This document shows, piece by piece, positions 9,359 to 18,038 of a DNA stretch of 64,000 bases (position 1 is its first letter; the number at the start of each line of letters is the position of its first letter). The DNA is from Marinobacter caseinilyticus. GTDB taxonomy: Bacteria > Pseudomonadota > Gammaproteobacteria > Pseudomonadales > Oleiphilaceae. The translations under genes were made by a program, and so were the position numbers. The stretch covers positions 1 to 64,000 of the forward strand of contig NZ_WUQJ01000005.1 in NCBI RefSeq assembly GCF_011074955.1. The letters run 5' to 3'. A model generated the notes under the pieces. It was not told the origin of the DNA, made no database searches, and saw only the letters and a list, made by a program, of their open reading frames with translations.

Positions 9359-10366
9359 ATGAACATCGTGACGCTCTCCAGTCCAGGCGGGCTGGACCAA
9401 CTCAAGATCAGTGATAGCCCTGCACCGGGCGAACCGGGGCCTGGTGAACTCCGGGTCCGTATCCACGCCAACTCCCTCAACTTTCACGATTATGCCGTCG
9501 TGACTGGTGCAATCCCGAGTCAGGACGGTCGTGTTCCCATGGCGGATGGGGCGGGTGTCGTTGAAGCGACCGGTAAAGGTGTAACGGATTTCCAGATCGG
9601 TGACCACGTGGTGTCGACATTCTTTCCGCATTGGCTGGACGGCCCCGCACCCATCGACAACTTCACCACGACACCGGGTGATGGCCAGGACGGTTATGCC
9701 CGTGAACAGGTCATTCGGCCACAGAACTGGTTTACCCGTGCCCCCAAGGGTTATAGCCATGCCGAAGCGGCCACACTGACCACGGCCGGCCTGACCGCAT
9801 GGCGGGCACTGGTGGTCAATGGCGGCCTCAAAGCCGGAGATACTGTCCTGACGCTGGGTACCGGTGGGGTTTCCATATTCGCACTGCAGTTTGCCAAGCT
9901 TATGGGTGCCCAGGTGATTGCCACCTCCTCATCAGACCAGAAACTTGAACGGCTTAAGGCGCTGGGGGCAGATCACACCATAAATTACAAAACCACACCG
10001 GCCTGGGGCCAGAGGGTGAAAGACCTGACCGATGGCCAGGGCGTTGATCACGTGGTTGAAGTCGGGGGCCCGGGCACCCTGCCCGAATCGATCGACGCCG
10101 TGCGAATTGGCGGTCACATCTCACTGATCGGTGTGCTGACGGGCCGGTCTGGCGAAGTCCCCACGTCCAAATTGATGGCCAAACAGGCACGCCTTCAGGG
10201 ATTGATTGTCGGCAGCCGGGCCCATCAACTGGCGATGATCCGCGCCATTGAAGCCAATGGCCTGCGGCCAATTATTGATCGCTCGTTTGCCCTGGAAGAG
10301 ATCGCCGATGCCTTCCGGCATGAAGAATCCGGGCGTCACTTCGGGAAAATCTGCCTGACATTCTGA
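9359..10366 (+). CDS. Zinc-independent MDR-family NAD(P)H dehydrogenase
   Basis: Medium-chain dehydrogenase/reductase of 335 residues. The N-terminal GroES-like domain lacks the catalytic zinc Cys: the position has LNFHDY instead of CxTD. The Rossmann domain has the motif VLTLGTGGVSIFALQFAK, close to alcohol dehydrogenase/quinone oxidoreductase-like proteins of the MDR superfamily. It probably reduces or oxidises a carbonyl or quinone compound with NADPH, an inference from family. The ATG at 9359 is preceded by GCGAGG at about 8 bases. The frame upstream to 9266 is not conserved in character. Confidence 0.9.
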   Translation: MNIVTLSSPGGLDQLKISDSPAPGEPGPGELRVRIHANSLNFHDYAVVTGAIPSQDGRVPMADGAGVVEATGKGVTDFQIGDHVVSTFFPHWLDGPAPIDNFTTTPGDGQDGYAREQVIRPQNWFTRAPKGYSHAEAATLTTAGLTAWRALVVNGGLKAGDTVLTLGTGGVSIFALQFAKLMGAQVIATSSSDQKLERLKALGADHTINYKTTPAWGQRVKDLTDGQGVDHVVEVGGPGTLPESIDAVRIGGHISLIGVLTGRSGEVPTSKLMAKQARLQGLIVGSRAHQLAMIRAIEANGLRPIIDRSFALEEIADAFRHEESGRHFGKICLTF

Positions 10367-10463
10367 CCTCGTCCTACAGGAAAGGTGGAACACCTCACAG
10401 CGGCCCACCCCGATGGCGGGCCGCTTGCGCGATCCATTGGGCACCCGCCCGGCGTGAGATCAC

Positions 10464-10643
10464 TCAGAAAAAATAGTACCGGATCATCTGCAGCACGATT
10501 AACAACGCCAAAAGAGGAAACACAAACCGGGACAGTTTGCTTATATCGCGGGGCTCGCCTTTGGGCGCGTACTTTTCAATGAGCGGAATCAGAATGACCA
10601 GGGCGAGAAAAAGCACCCCAAGGATTATCAGCAACGTACCCAT
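10464..10643 (-). CDS. Small two-helix membrane protein
   Basis: A 59-residue protein with hydrophobic helices at about 3-20 and 40-57 separated by a charged loop (EKYAPKGEPRDISKLSR). The ATG at 10643 has a perfect AGGAGG 8 bases upstream, which decides the start over the TTG 18 bases earlier. Such short proteins often modulate larger membrane proteins, but no function can be assigned. It is transcribed toward the MDR oxidoreductase gene and lies downstream of merR on the same strand, so it may share that transcript. Confidence 0.75.
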   Translation of the reverse strand: MGTLLIILGVLFLALVILIPLIEKYAPKGEPRDISKLSRFVFPLLALLIVLQMIRYYFF

Positions 10644-10748
10644 AACGAATGCCTCCTGCAATAAGGCCTGGGACGGTCGTCAGATCCATCGCCTGGCCGC
10701 GGTGGCTGATGGTTCAGCCTGCGCCAACCATGGTCCTGTCCACCGACG

Positions 10749-11174
10749 TTAATGCTCGCCTCCGGTGTTCACCGGTACTTGCCCGACGATGGCGGCAAGC
10801 TCGTCCGAACCGAGGCAAGCGCCCTGGGTCCAGGTTGCCTCAAGTGTGCGTTTCAGTGCCTGCATGGTCGCTTGCTTGTCGTTGAGGGCCTGGATCAGCG
10901 CGGCCGCCTCCGCCATTTTCTCGTCCAGCCGTTGCAGGATGTCGTCATGGTCCCAGCCACCATGCTGACCGAACAGCGCCTGCAGATCATCCAGTGAAAA
11001 CCCCAGGCGCTGACCAAACTGAATCAGCCGCAGCCGTTGCAATGCGGCGTCATCAAACAATCGATAGCCGCCGGCCGATCGCCCGGAAGCCTGCAGCAAA
11101 CCTCTGTCTTCGTAATAACGAATCGCGCTGCTTTTGAGGCCCACAGCTTTGGCGAGTTGCCCAATCTGCATCAT
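10749..11174 (-). CDS. MerR-family transcriptional regulator
   Basis: DNA-binding activator/repressor of 141 residues. The N-terminal winged helix-turn-helix is clear (IGQLAKAVGLKSSAIRYYED and GGYRLFDDAALQRL), followed by a long dimerisation coiled coil (about 80-120). A single Cys in GACLGSDEL lies at the C-terminal end of that helix. There are no paired SoxR-type cysteines, so a metal or Fe-S sensor is not supported. It is divergent from the flavin oxidoreductase gene at 11258 with an operator-like dyad between them, so it likely controls that gene in response to an electrophile or small molecule. Confidence 0.92.
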   Translation of the reverse strand: MMQIGQLAKAVGLKSSAIRYYEDRGLLQASGRSAGGYRLFDDAALQRLRLIQFGQRLGFSLDDLQALFGQHGGWDHDDILQRLDEKMAEAAALIQALNDKQATMQALKRTLEATWTQGACLGSDELAAIVGQVPVNTGGEH

Positions 11175-11195
11175 CGTTCAGTCCCAGCTAACACT

Positions 11196-11209
11196 TGAGT
11201 TTAAAGTCA
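11196..11209. promoter_or_regulatory. Dyad in the merR/oxidoreductase divergent promoter
   Basis: The 14-base sequence TGAGTTTAAAGTCA is palindromic except for one pair. It lies 22 bases before the merR start and 49 bases before the oxidoreductase start. Position and form suit a MerR-family operator, but I could not fit a convincing 19-20 bp spacer promoter around it. Confidence 0.45.
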
Positions 11210-11257
11210 GCTTGAATGTTACCTTGTTCGTATTGACCACGCGAGGAGTGTCATTTC

Positions 11258-12493
11258 ATGTCAGCAGCGGTATTCGATGCATTCACACTGAATTCTGGTG
11301 GCGAGCTTAAAAATCGTCTGGTGAAAGCCGCGATGGAGGAGAATCTGGCCGCGCCGGGGCAACTGCCCGGCCGTCAGTTATTCAATCTGTATGATCAATG
11401 GGCTCGCGGCGGCACCGGATTGCTGATTACCGGCAATGTGATGGTGGACCGGCTCGCCATGACCGGGCCTGGTGGGGTGGCATTGGAAGCAGACACGCCG
11501 CTGGCGCCGTTTCAGGAGTGGGCGTCGGTGGTGCATCGTCATGGCGCCAAGGTCTGGATGCAGATCAATCATCCCGGGCGGCAGGTATTCCGTAAGATGG
11601 CGGGTAAAAATATCGCTCCGTCTGCAGTTGGCCTGGCGCTTGGCAAACACTCAGGGTTGTTTGAACTGCCCCGGGCAATGACAGACTCGGATATCGAGGA
11701 TGTGATTCAGCGCTTTGTTGCAACCGCCGCCCAGGCGGAACGTGCCGGCTTTGATGGGGTTGAAATCCACGCCGCCCACGGCTACCTACTGGCCCAGTTC
11801 CTGTCACCCCTGACCAACCAGCGCAGTGATCGCTGGGGTGGCAGTCTGGAGAATCGGACCCGGTTGTTGAGGGACATTGCCGCCCGGATCCGGACCACGG
11901 TGGCCCCCGGCTTTGCGGTTGCCGTCAAACTCAATTCCGCGGATTTTCAGCGCGGGGGGTTTGATATCGAAGACGCCGAACAGGTTCTGGGATCACTTGC
12001 CGAGCTCAACATTGACCTGGTAGAGCTCTCCGGCGGGAGCTATGAATCACCAGCCATGCAGGGTCGCACGGCCGATGGCCGTACCCTGGCCAGAGAGGCC
12101 TACTTTCTGGAATTTGCCAAAGTACTCTCGGCCGCATCACCGATGCCGCTGATGCTGACCGGTGGCATCCGCCGCCTGCCCATTGCCCAGGAGGTGCTGG
12201 CCAGCGGCGTCGAGCTGGTGGGCATGGCCAGTGCACTGGCGCAGGCACCGGATTTGCCATCGCGCTGGCGCACCGAACCGAACGCCAGCGGTGATATCGT
12301 CCAGGTGCACTGGAAAGACAAGACCCTGGGCGGGCTTGCCAATATGGCGTTGGTGCGCCGACAACTCCGGCGCATGGGGGCCAACCGTAAACCAGCCAGG
12401 CGACTGTCGGCGATTCTGTCCATCGTCCTGGACCAGTATCGACTGGCGGGTCTGACCAAAAACTACCGACGGAACGTGAGTCAGGCGAGCTGA
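11258..12493 (+). CDS. NADH:flavin oxidoreductase (old yellow enzyme family)
   Basis: FMN-dependent ene-reductase-type enzyme, 411 residues. Conserved parts of the TIM barrel are visible: MQINHPGRQ, FDGVEIHAAHGYLLAQFLSP, NQRSDRWGGSLENRTRLL and the C-terminal LTGGIRR with VGMASALAQAPDLP. Members reduce activated C=C bonds or nitro compounds with NAD(P)H. There is no C-terminal FAD/Fe-S extension as in 2,4-dienoyl-CoA reductase. It is divergent from merR, which suggests inducible control. The next gene is an NfsA-like nitroreductase, which supports an electrophile-detoxification theme. Confidence 0.92.
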   Translation: MSAAVFDAFTLNSGGELKNRLVKAAMEENLAAPGQLPGRQLFNLYDQWARGGTGLLITGNVMVDRLAMTGPGGVALEADTPLAPFQEWASVVHRHGAKVWMQINHPGRQVFRKMAGKNIAPSAVGLALGKHSGLFELPRAMTDSDIEDVIQRFVATAAQAERAGFDGVEIHAAHGYLLAQFLSPLTNQRSDRWGGSLENRTRLLRDIAARIRTTVAPGFAVAVKLNSADFQRGGFDIEDAEQVLGSLAELNIDLVELSGGSYESPAMQGRTADGRTLAREAYFLEFAKVLSAASPMPLMLTGGIRRLPIAQEVLASGVELVGMASALAQAPDLPSRWRTEPNASGDIVQVHWKDKTLGGLANMALVRRQLRRMGANRKPARRLSAILSIVLDQYRLAGLTKNYRRNVSQAS

Positions 12494-12688
12494 TGCGCCG
12501 GTCAAGCATGGGTGTGAAATGGCTGTGTCACTGACCCGCGCGAGTCGTGACCGCAACGGCCGGATACACCTGCCTACGACCGGCAGCCGGCACGGCATGT
12601 CCTCACCCGGTCGCATCCCGGCGATTTAGCAGGCAGAATGAGACCATTCCGTATTTTGGCTCAACCAATCACACACCGATGAGGCCCC

Positions 12689-13426
12689 ATGAACCCGACC
12701 ATCGAACTACTCAAATCCCACCGCTCCATTCGCAACTTTACCGACCAGAAAATTCCACGGCCGTTGTTCGAGGAGCTGATTCGGGCTGGCCAGAGCGCAG
12801 CAACGTCAAGCCATGTGCAAGCCTATTCAATCATTCACGTGGTGAACCCCGACAATCGTGCAAAGATCGCCGAACTGGCCGGAGGTCAGGCCTACGTTGC
12901 CGACAGCTCCGACTTTCTGGTCTTCTGCGCCGATATGAAGCGCTCGACCGGTGCTGCCGAGCGCGCGGGAGCCGAGGTGGTCCGAGGTATGACGGAACAC
13001 TTACTGGTAGCCAGTGTTGATACGGCCCTGATGGCACAGAACATTGCCGTGGCAGCAGAATCCGAAGGCCTGGGGTTGTGCTATATCGGCGGTATCCGCA
13101 ATAACCCCGCCGACGTCAGCGACATTCTGCGTTTGCCGGAGCATGTGTACCCGGTCTTCGGCATGTGCCTGGGTTACCCCGATCAAAATCCCGAGATCAA
13201 ACCCCGGCTGCCGCTGGCGTCCATCCTGAAAGAAGATTACTACCAGGACGAGCAGGACATCGACCAGATCGCTGCGTTTGACAGCGAAATGCGCACGTAT
13301 TACCTCGAGCGTACCGGGGGCAACAAGGACACCACCTGGTCGGAACAGCTGAAACCGCTGTTTACTTCCAAGCTGCGCCCACACATGCGGTCGTTCCTGC
13401 AAGGTAAGGGCTTTGAGATGAAGTAA
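12689..13426 (+). CDS. nfsA: NfsA-like oxygen-insensitive NADPH nitroreductase
   Basis: Two-electron flavin reductase of 245 residues, close to the 240 of E. coli NfsA. The start NPTIELLKSHRSIRNFTDQ, the AATSSHVQAYSIIHV stretch, and GLCYIGGIRNNP with VYPVFGMCLGYP are typical of the NfsA/FRP family, which uses FMN and NADPH on nitroaromatics, quinones and chromate. No ribosome site stronger than GATGAGGCCCC is seen before the ATG. It ends against a convergent hairpin shared with the next gene. Confidence 0.92.
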   Translation: MNPTIELLKSHRSIRNFTDQKIPRPLFEELIRAGQSAATSSHVQAYSIIHVVNPDNRAKIAELAGGQAYVADSSDFLVFCADMKRSTGAAERAGAEVVRGMTEHLLVASVDTALMAQNIAVAAESEGLGLCYIGGIRNNPADVSDILRLPEHVYPVFGMCLGYPDQNPEIKPRLPLASILKEDYYQDEQDIDQIAAFDSEMRTYYLERTGGNKDTTWSEQLKPLFTSKLRPHMRSFLQGKGFEMK

Positions 13427-13444
13427 TCACCACGGTGATCAACA

Positions 13445-13476
13445 CCACAGACGGGGGGCCGTAGCCCCGTCCGTGG
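13445..13476. terminator. Convergent hairpin between nfsA and eIF2B-like gene
   Basis: CCAC, one mismatch, then GACGGGG pairs with CCCCGTC and GTGG across an 8-base loop. It sits between two converging stops. No clear T-run follows on either side, so it may work as a weak bidirectional terminator. Confidence 0.6.
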
Positions 13477-13505
13477 CGATTCGGTTCGATGTATCGGCCC
13501 TGAGA

Positions 13506-14354
13506 CTAACCGGTCCGCTCAGTAATCAACGTTACTCCCTCAGTAAACCGTACTTCTTCAAAAACATCCCCGGAATATCGCAACTTCGGCAGGCGTTTCC
13601 GGGAATCCCCCAGCACAAATACAGGTTTGCCCAGCGCCGTCATCGTCGCCACGATGCCACGACTGCCACGTTTGTTCACAAAATGGCGGTCATTGTACTG
13701 ATCCATACCCAGCCAGGCAGCGTCCAGTTTGCTGGCCACGCGGGGCAAATCGGCGTCCTCAACCAGCCGTGTCGCAATCCCGGCGTCCCGCAACGCCTGG
13801 AACTGCAACGCACCCTCACCCTCAGGTTCGGAGCGGGTCTGCCAAATCTCCAGGCCTGGCATCCTATGCGCAACCCATGCCACCACCCGGATCACCACTC
13901 CACTGTGACTGTGGGTGAGAATGCGCTTGTTTCGCCAGTCCTTTCTCCGGATCAGGCGTTTGGCAATGACTTCATCAAGACCAAGCCAGCGCGCCTCATA
14001 GGCCTCCAGCCAGGTGAAAAAGTGATCGCCGATATAAGGCTCCAACGCATCCAGCAGGTGGTAAACCACCACCATGGACCGGTCGATGGTGCGTAATCGC
14101 GCAAAGGCCCAGGACAACTTCTGTAGCGACTGCTTATTACCTCGCAGCCGTTTAAACTCGGCACAGATTCTGTCGGCCAGTATTGACGAGCCGTGCTGCC
14201 GGTCGTTGACAATGGCGTCTATCGCTTCTTCAAAAGTATCGTGGGCGGGTGGCTTATACGAAGAGGTATCGCTCGATGCACTGTCAAAGACACTGTGCTC
14301 GGACAGCGTGGTACTCAAAGACGATTTCTTAAAGAAAGTATCTTGCGGTTTCAT
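13506..14354 (-). CDS. eIF2B alpha/beta/delta-like protein
   Basis: A 282-residue protein with the Rossmann-like core of the eIF2B/MtnA (IF-2B) superfamily: ILTHSHSGVVIRVV, the sugar-binding-like IWQTRSEPEGEG and the C-terminal SGDVFEEV. The first 35 residues are Ser/Thr-rich and probably disordered. Bacterial members of this group include methylthioribose-1-phosphate and ribose-1,5-bisphosphate isomerases, but the usual catalytic GADR motif is not seen; the equivalent area reads AAWLGMDQYNDRHFVNKRGS. Isomerase activity is therefore doubtful. AGGA precedes the ATG by 8 bases. Confidence 0.8.
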   Translation of the reverse strand: MKPQDTFFKKSSLSTTLSEHSVFDSASSDTSSYKPPAHDTFEEAIDAIVNDRQHGSSILADRICAEFKRLRGNKQSLQKLSWAFARLRTIDRSMVVVYHLLDALEPYIGDHFFTWLEAYEARWLGLDEVIAKRLIRRKDWRNKRILTHSHSGVVIRVVAWVAHRMPGLEIWQTRSEPEGEGALQFQALRDAGIATRLVEDADLPRVASKLDAAWLGMDQYNDRHFVNKRGSRGIVATMTALGKPVFVLGDSRKRLPKLRYSGDVFEEVRFTEGVTLITERTG

Positions 14355-14527
14355 GAGGTCATCCTGACGTTATGCTTTCCGACATTCCGCTCGCTTTTAA
14401 GCAACTGTCACAGGTGTCAATGCCGTTCATTGCCTACCGGCCGGTGCCTCAGCGACGTTGGCAGCCACCGGCAGGGTTCACCCCAAGCATCCTCCCGACG
14501 CTGATCAGAATCAACCGCCCGGCATGA

Positions 14528-15514
14528 CTATTCGGTCATCAATTCGAGGACGAAATCCGGAGTCAGCCGGTAACCCGCAAAATCCTGAGCCAGGCACAGA
14601 TTGCCGCGGTAGATCGATCGTGCTTCGTCGGCGACCTCCTCGATGTTCGGTGCGGAGCTGCTCTGGGTTTGAGGGCTGGATCGGAACTGGTAGCGCGAGC
14701 TGAAGTGCGTGAGCACCAGGTTGGGCACACCGATCGCATCCGCAAACCGAGCCACCTGGGCGGCGGAACTATGCTGGGGCCACGGACCAATGCGGTCGGA
14801 AACCGCCTGGGTGTATGTTGCCTCATGAATCAGCACGTGCGCGTTCTGGCAGGCGTCCGCCAACAGCTCGGGGGTATCGTTATCGCCAGCCACTACAATC
14901 CGGCGCGGTGTTCGTGGAATCAGCGTATACGTCTTCGCTCTGAGCACTTTGCCATCGTCCATCGTCACGTCCTGACCTTGCTGGAGTTGGCCCCAAACGG
15001 GGCCGGCGTCAATACCGTCCTCCCGAAGCGCATCGGTCAGAAGCCGCCGCTGGAGATTGTTCTCGGTGAACACGAATGCTCGACAGGGAACCCGGTGGGA
15101 AAGTGTTGCAGCAGTCACCGCAACAGCCTGGTCTTGCCAGCGAAAATCCGGGGCTTCGGAATCAATAAATTCCAGCTCATACCCCAGATTTGAATCGGTA
15201 TGACTCAGGGCAACCTCAATGAAGGGCCGAAGCGATGCCGGCGCGATGATCGGCAGCGGTTCGGTCCGCCCAGCCATGGACGCACTCGCCAGCAAACCTG
15301 GTAAGCCAAAGGTGTGGTCGCCGTGAACATGCGTGATAAAAATAGCCTGCAGTTGCACCGGCGAATACCGGGTGCGCAGCAACTGTTGCTGGGTACCCTC
15401 ACCACAATCAATCAGATACCACTGCCTGGGGCTCCCATGGCGCAGCGCCAGCCCAGTCACATTACGGGCTTTGGTCGGGGTGCCCGCCGAAGTACCCAAA
15501 AAAGTGAATTCCAT
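14528..15514 (-). CDS. rnz: Ribonuclease Z
   Basis: Zinc-dependent tRNA 3' endonuclease of 328 residues. The metallo-beta-lactamase signature THVHGDHTFGLPGL gives the HxHxDH zinc site. Further metal ligands lie in VVAGDN, LIHEATYTQA and LVLTHFSSRY, all as in ElaC/RNase Z. The ATG at 15514 begins MEFTFLGTSAGTPTKARN, the canonical family start; the upstream extension to 15568 is not conserved. The exosite between the two halves appears short, as in other gammaproteobacterial enzymes. Confidence 0.94.
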   Translation of the reverse strand: MEFTFLGTSAGTPTKARNVTGLALRHGSPRQWYLIDCGEGTQQQLLRTRYSPVQLQAIFITHVHGDHTFGLPGLLASASMAGRTEPLPIIAPASLRPFIEVALSHTDSNLGYELEFIDSEAPDFRWQDQAVAVTAATLSHRVPCRAFVFTENNLQRRLLTDALREDGIDAGPVWGQLQQGQDVTMDDGKVLRAKTYTLIPRTPRRIVVAGDNDTPELLADACQNAHVLIHEATYTQAVSDRIGPWPQHSSAAQVARFADAIGVPNLVLTHFSSRYQFRSSPQTQSSSAPNIEEVADEARSIYRGNLCLAQDFAGYRLTPDFVLELMTE

Positions 15515-15750
15515 GGTTTGCCCACTTCCGCTCGCTGATGTGATTTTGGCGTCGACCGCGCCTGTCAAAGCGGCGCGATCCCCCGTCGATCAACCAGGGA
15601 CCCCTGAACAACTCCTTGTGCTCTCGGCCCAGAGGGAAGCGCCCAGGGTCAAGACCCGCCGTTCAGCGAATGGCCGCTTGCCCTTTGCAAATGGCGCGAC
15701 GCTGCAGATGGGTGCTTCAGGCGTTGCCCTTCGGGGCGCTCAGAGGCTCG

Positions 15751-16611
15751 CTAGAGTTTATCCTGCGTTTTGGTCTCAAAATCGCTCGCACTGTGCCGCT
15801 CGTGCAGTTGCTCAGACGGCTCGCCCCAAGTTCGGTTCACCATACGCCCCCGCTGCACCGCTGGCCGCTGTGCCACCTCTTCCGTCCAGCGAAGCACGTT
15901 CTTGTAGGTGTGCGTTTGCAGAAATTCGGCGGCATCGTAGACCTTGTTCATGACCAGCGCGCCGTACCAGGGCCAGATCGCCATGTCCGCAATGGTGTAC
16001 TCATCGCCCGCAATGTATTGGTTGTCAGCCAGTTGGCGGTCAAGCACATCGAGTTGCCGCTTGACCTCCATAGTGTAGCGGTTGATCGGGTATTCGTACT
16101 TCTCCGGCGCGTAGGCGTAAAAATGACCAAAACCACCGCCGAGCATCGGTGCACTGCCCATCTGCCAGAACAGCCAGGACAGACACTCGGTGCGCGCGGC
16201 AAGGTCTGTTGGTAGGAAGGCCTTAAATTTTTCAGCCAGATACAGCAGGATTGAGCCAGATTCGAAGACCCGGAGCGCCGGGGTTTCGCTTTGGTCCAGC
16301 AACGCCGGAATCTTGGAGTTGGGGTTAACGCTCACAAAGCCGCTGCCAAACTGATCGCCGTCTTTTATCCGGATCGGATAAGCATCGTATTCCGCGCCGT
16401 CAATGCCCTTGGCCAACAATTCCTCCAGCATGATGGTGACTTTCACCCCGTTCGGTGTCGCCAGGGAATAGAGCTGCAGGGGGTGCTTTCCCACCGGCAA
16501 TGCCTTGTCGTGGGTGGGGCCGGCAATTGGGCGGTTGATATTGGCAAACTCGCCACCGCTCGCTGCGTCCCATGTCCAGACTTTCGGCGGTGTGTAGGTT
16601 GTGTCGGTCAT
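15751..16611 (-). CDS. yghU: Glutathione-dependent disulfide-bond oxidoreductase (YghU-like)
   Basis: Nu-class GST of 286 residues, matching the E. coli YghU length of 288. The long N-terminal lead (TYTPPKVWTWDAASGGEFAN), PLQLYSLATPNGVKVTIMLE, NPNSKIPALLD, FESGSILLYLAEKF and the GGGFGHFYAYAPEKYEYPI loop are YghU hallmarks. The enzyme binds two glutathiones and reduces disulfides or peroxides. It is on the same strand as, and upstream of, rnz with a 236-base gap, so an independent promoter is likely. Confidence 0.95.
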   Translation of the reverse strand: MTDTTYTPPKVWTWDAASGGEFANINRPIAGPTHDKALPVGKHPLQLYSLATPNGVKVTIMLEELLAKGIDGAEYDAYPIRIKDGDQFGSGFVSVNPNSKIPALLDQSETPALRVFESGSILLYLAEKFKAFLPTDLAARTECLSWLFWQMGSAPMLGGGFGHFYAYAPEKYEYPINRYTMEVKRQLDVLDRQLADNQYIAGDEYTIADMAIWPWYGALVMNKVYDAAEFLQTHTYKNVLRWTEEVAQRPAVQRGRMVNRTWGEPSEQLHERHSASDFETKTQDKL

Positions 16612-16981
16612 AGCGTCGCTCTCGATTTCTGGTATTGAAGTATGGTCTGACCTTACTGGTACGCACCCGGGTTAGCTATTAGTTCTACCCTATCGCCTCG
16701 GTTGCGCTGTTGCATACTGTGCCTGATCCTGATGACACAGGCTGGGGTTGTCCGGATGGTGGATGGCATCCGCCAGCGGCTGAGTAAACCATCTTCCTGG
16801 CCATCGTAACGCATCCGTGGGCGTTCAATGGATGTGAACTGACCGACAAGTACGCGAAACGTAACACTTCTATGACAAAGCCGATGCTTTCATCCTCGGC
16901 GTTAGGTCGTATACTTCGGTGTGTGGCCGCTGCAGTATGAGCGGCCGACGCTCCGTTGATCGCGTACCCGAAGAGTGAATA
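16612..16981. other. Intergenic region between yghU and lytic transglycosylase
   Basis: A 370-base divergent region. A good -10-like TATACT lies near 16910 in the + direction, about 70 bases before the transglycosylase start. I see no coding frame with conserved character and no strong hairpin. Confidence 0.45.
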
Positions 16982-17683
16982 ATGACAAGCGGCACACGAA
17001 CCCTGCTCCCCTCACTGGCAATTCTGGCACTGGCATTCGCCCTGCCAGTCATGGCCGATACAATTAAACGTATCGTGCACCCGGACGGGTCGGTGGAGTT
17101 CACCAACATCAACGAGCGTGAGCGCAAACGTGCCTCCAGCAAGGACGAGGTGGTGTTTCGCTACAAGGACGAACGCGGCGTCGTTGCCTACACCAGTATT
17201 CAGCCGGCCACCCACGAGTACGAAATCATTCGCTTTGAGTGCTATGCCTGCGACCCCAACTCCACCGTCAACTGGCGCACCACACCGTTGTTCCGGAAAC
17301 CGTTCCGGAATGAAATTAAAACCGCGGCCCTGGAATTTGATGTTGACCCGGCTCTGGTGCGGGCGGTTATCCATGCCGAATCGGCCTTCAATGATAAGGC
17401 TCTCTCCGCCAAAGGTGCCCAGGGGCTGATGCAGCTGATGCCGGCCACCGCGCGGGAACTGGGCGTACGGGATGCCATGCGGGCCCCGGAAAACATCCGC
17501 GGTGGAGTCAATTACCTGGCCAAGATGCTCAAGCGGTTTGGCGGTGACACCCGACTGGCCACCGCGGCCTACAACGCAGGCCCCGGGGCCGTTGGCCGCT
17601 ATAACGGCATACCGCCTTTTGCCGAAACAAAGGCCTATGTTGAGCGGGTGGGTATTTTGCGGGAACGCTACGCCTCCCGCTAG
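16982..17683 (+). CDS. Periplasmic lytic transglycosylase (SLT domain)
   Basis: Cleaves peptidoglycan glycan strands, 233 residues. A signal peptide covers about residues 1-26 (hydrophobic LLPSLAILALAFALP then VMA). A DUF4124-like segment (RIVHPDGSVEFTNI) follows. The Slt70-type catalytic domain starts near residue 110, with Glu in AVIHAESAFN, GAQGLMQLMPATA and AAYNAGPGAV. The length and DUF4124-SLT order are common in gammaproteobacteria. The start has only a weak AGAGTGAA ribosome site. The gene stands alone. Confidence 0.93.
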   Translation: MTSGTRTLLPSLAILALAFALPVMADTIKRIVHPDGSVEFTNINERERKRASSKDEVVFRYKDERGVVAYTSIQPATHEYEIIRFECYACDPNSTVNWRTTPLFRKPFRNEIKTAALEFDVDPALVRAVIHAESAFNDKALSAKGAQGLMQLMPATARELGVRDAMRAPENIRGGVNYLAKMLKRFGGDTRLATAAYNAGPGAVGRYNGIPPFAETKAYVERVGILRERYASR

Positions 17684-18038
17684 TGCGCGCTGGGCGCCAC
17701 CGCGCCACAACCCATTACGTCTCAATTCATCACGCCACCAGCCATCACGCCACAACCTGTGCCGCTGCGGCGAAATGAGCCCCAATACCCAAGACTTCCG
17801 TACCTCTCGCCAATGTCCTCCGACAATTCCGAAGCCAACGCCTCGGTATAGGCTATTCTTTGCAATGAAACGCACGTGAAAGGCTCTGGCCCCTGCGCTG
17901 GGCGCCGACGGACAGGAAACGGGTGTCGGCGGGCTTAAAAAAAATCACATGCTTTCAGCACCCGATGTCGCTAATACTGAATGAAGTGCGTGACGTTTTC
18001 GGGTGCGTCCGAGCAAGCCAGCGGGGAAGGCTGAAGCC
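17684..18038. other. Intergenic region with a GC-rich dyad
   Basis: These 355 bases hold no convincing gene. The 5' part is a repeat-like run of short CACGCCAC / CATCACGCCA words (about 17695-17760). A 7-bp perfect inverted repeat (CGCCGAC 17903-17909, GTCGGCG 17925-17931) with a 15-base loop lies upstream of the GMC gene, followed by an A-run. Confidence 0.5.

Noticed and set aside
17903-17940. Hairpin followed by eight A taken as a terminator
   Set aside because: On the + strand a T-run is needed after the stem. On the minus strand the T-run comes before the stem. Neither orientation works.
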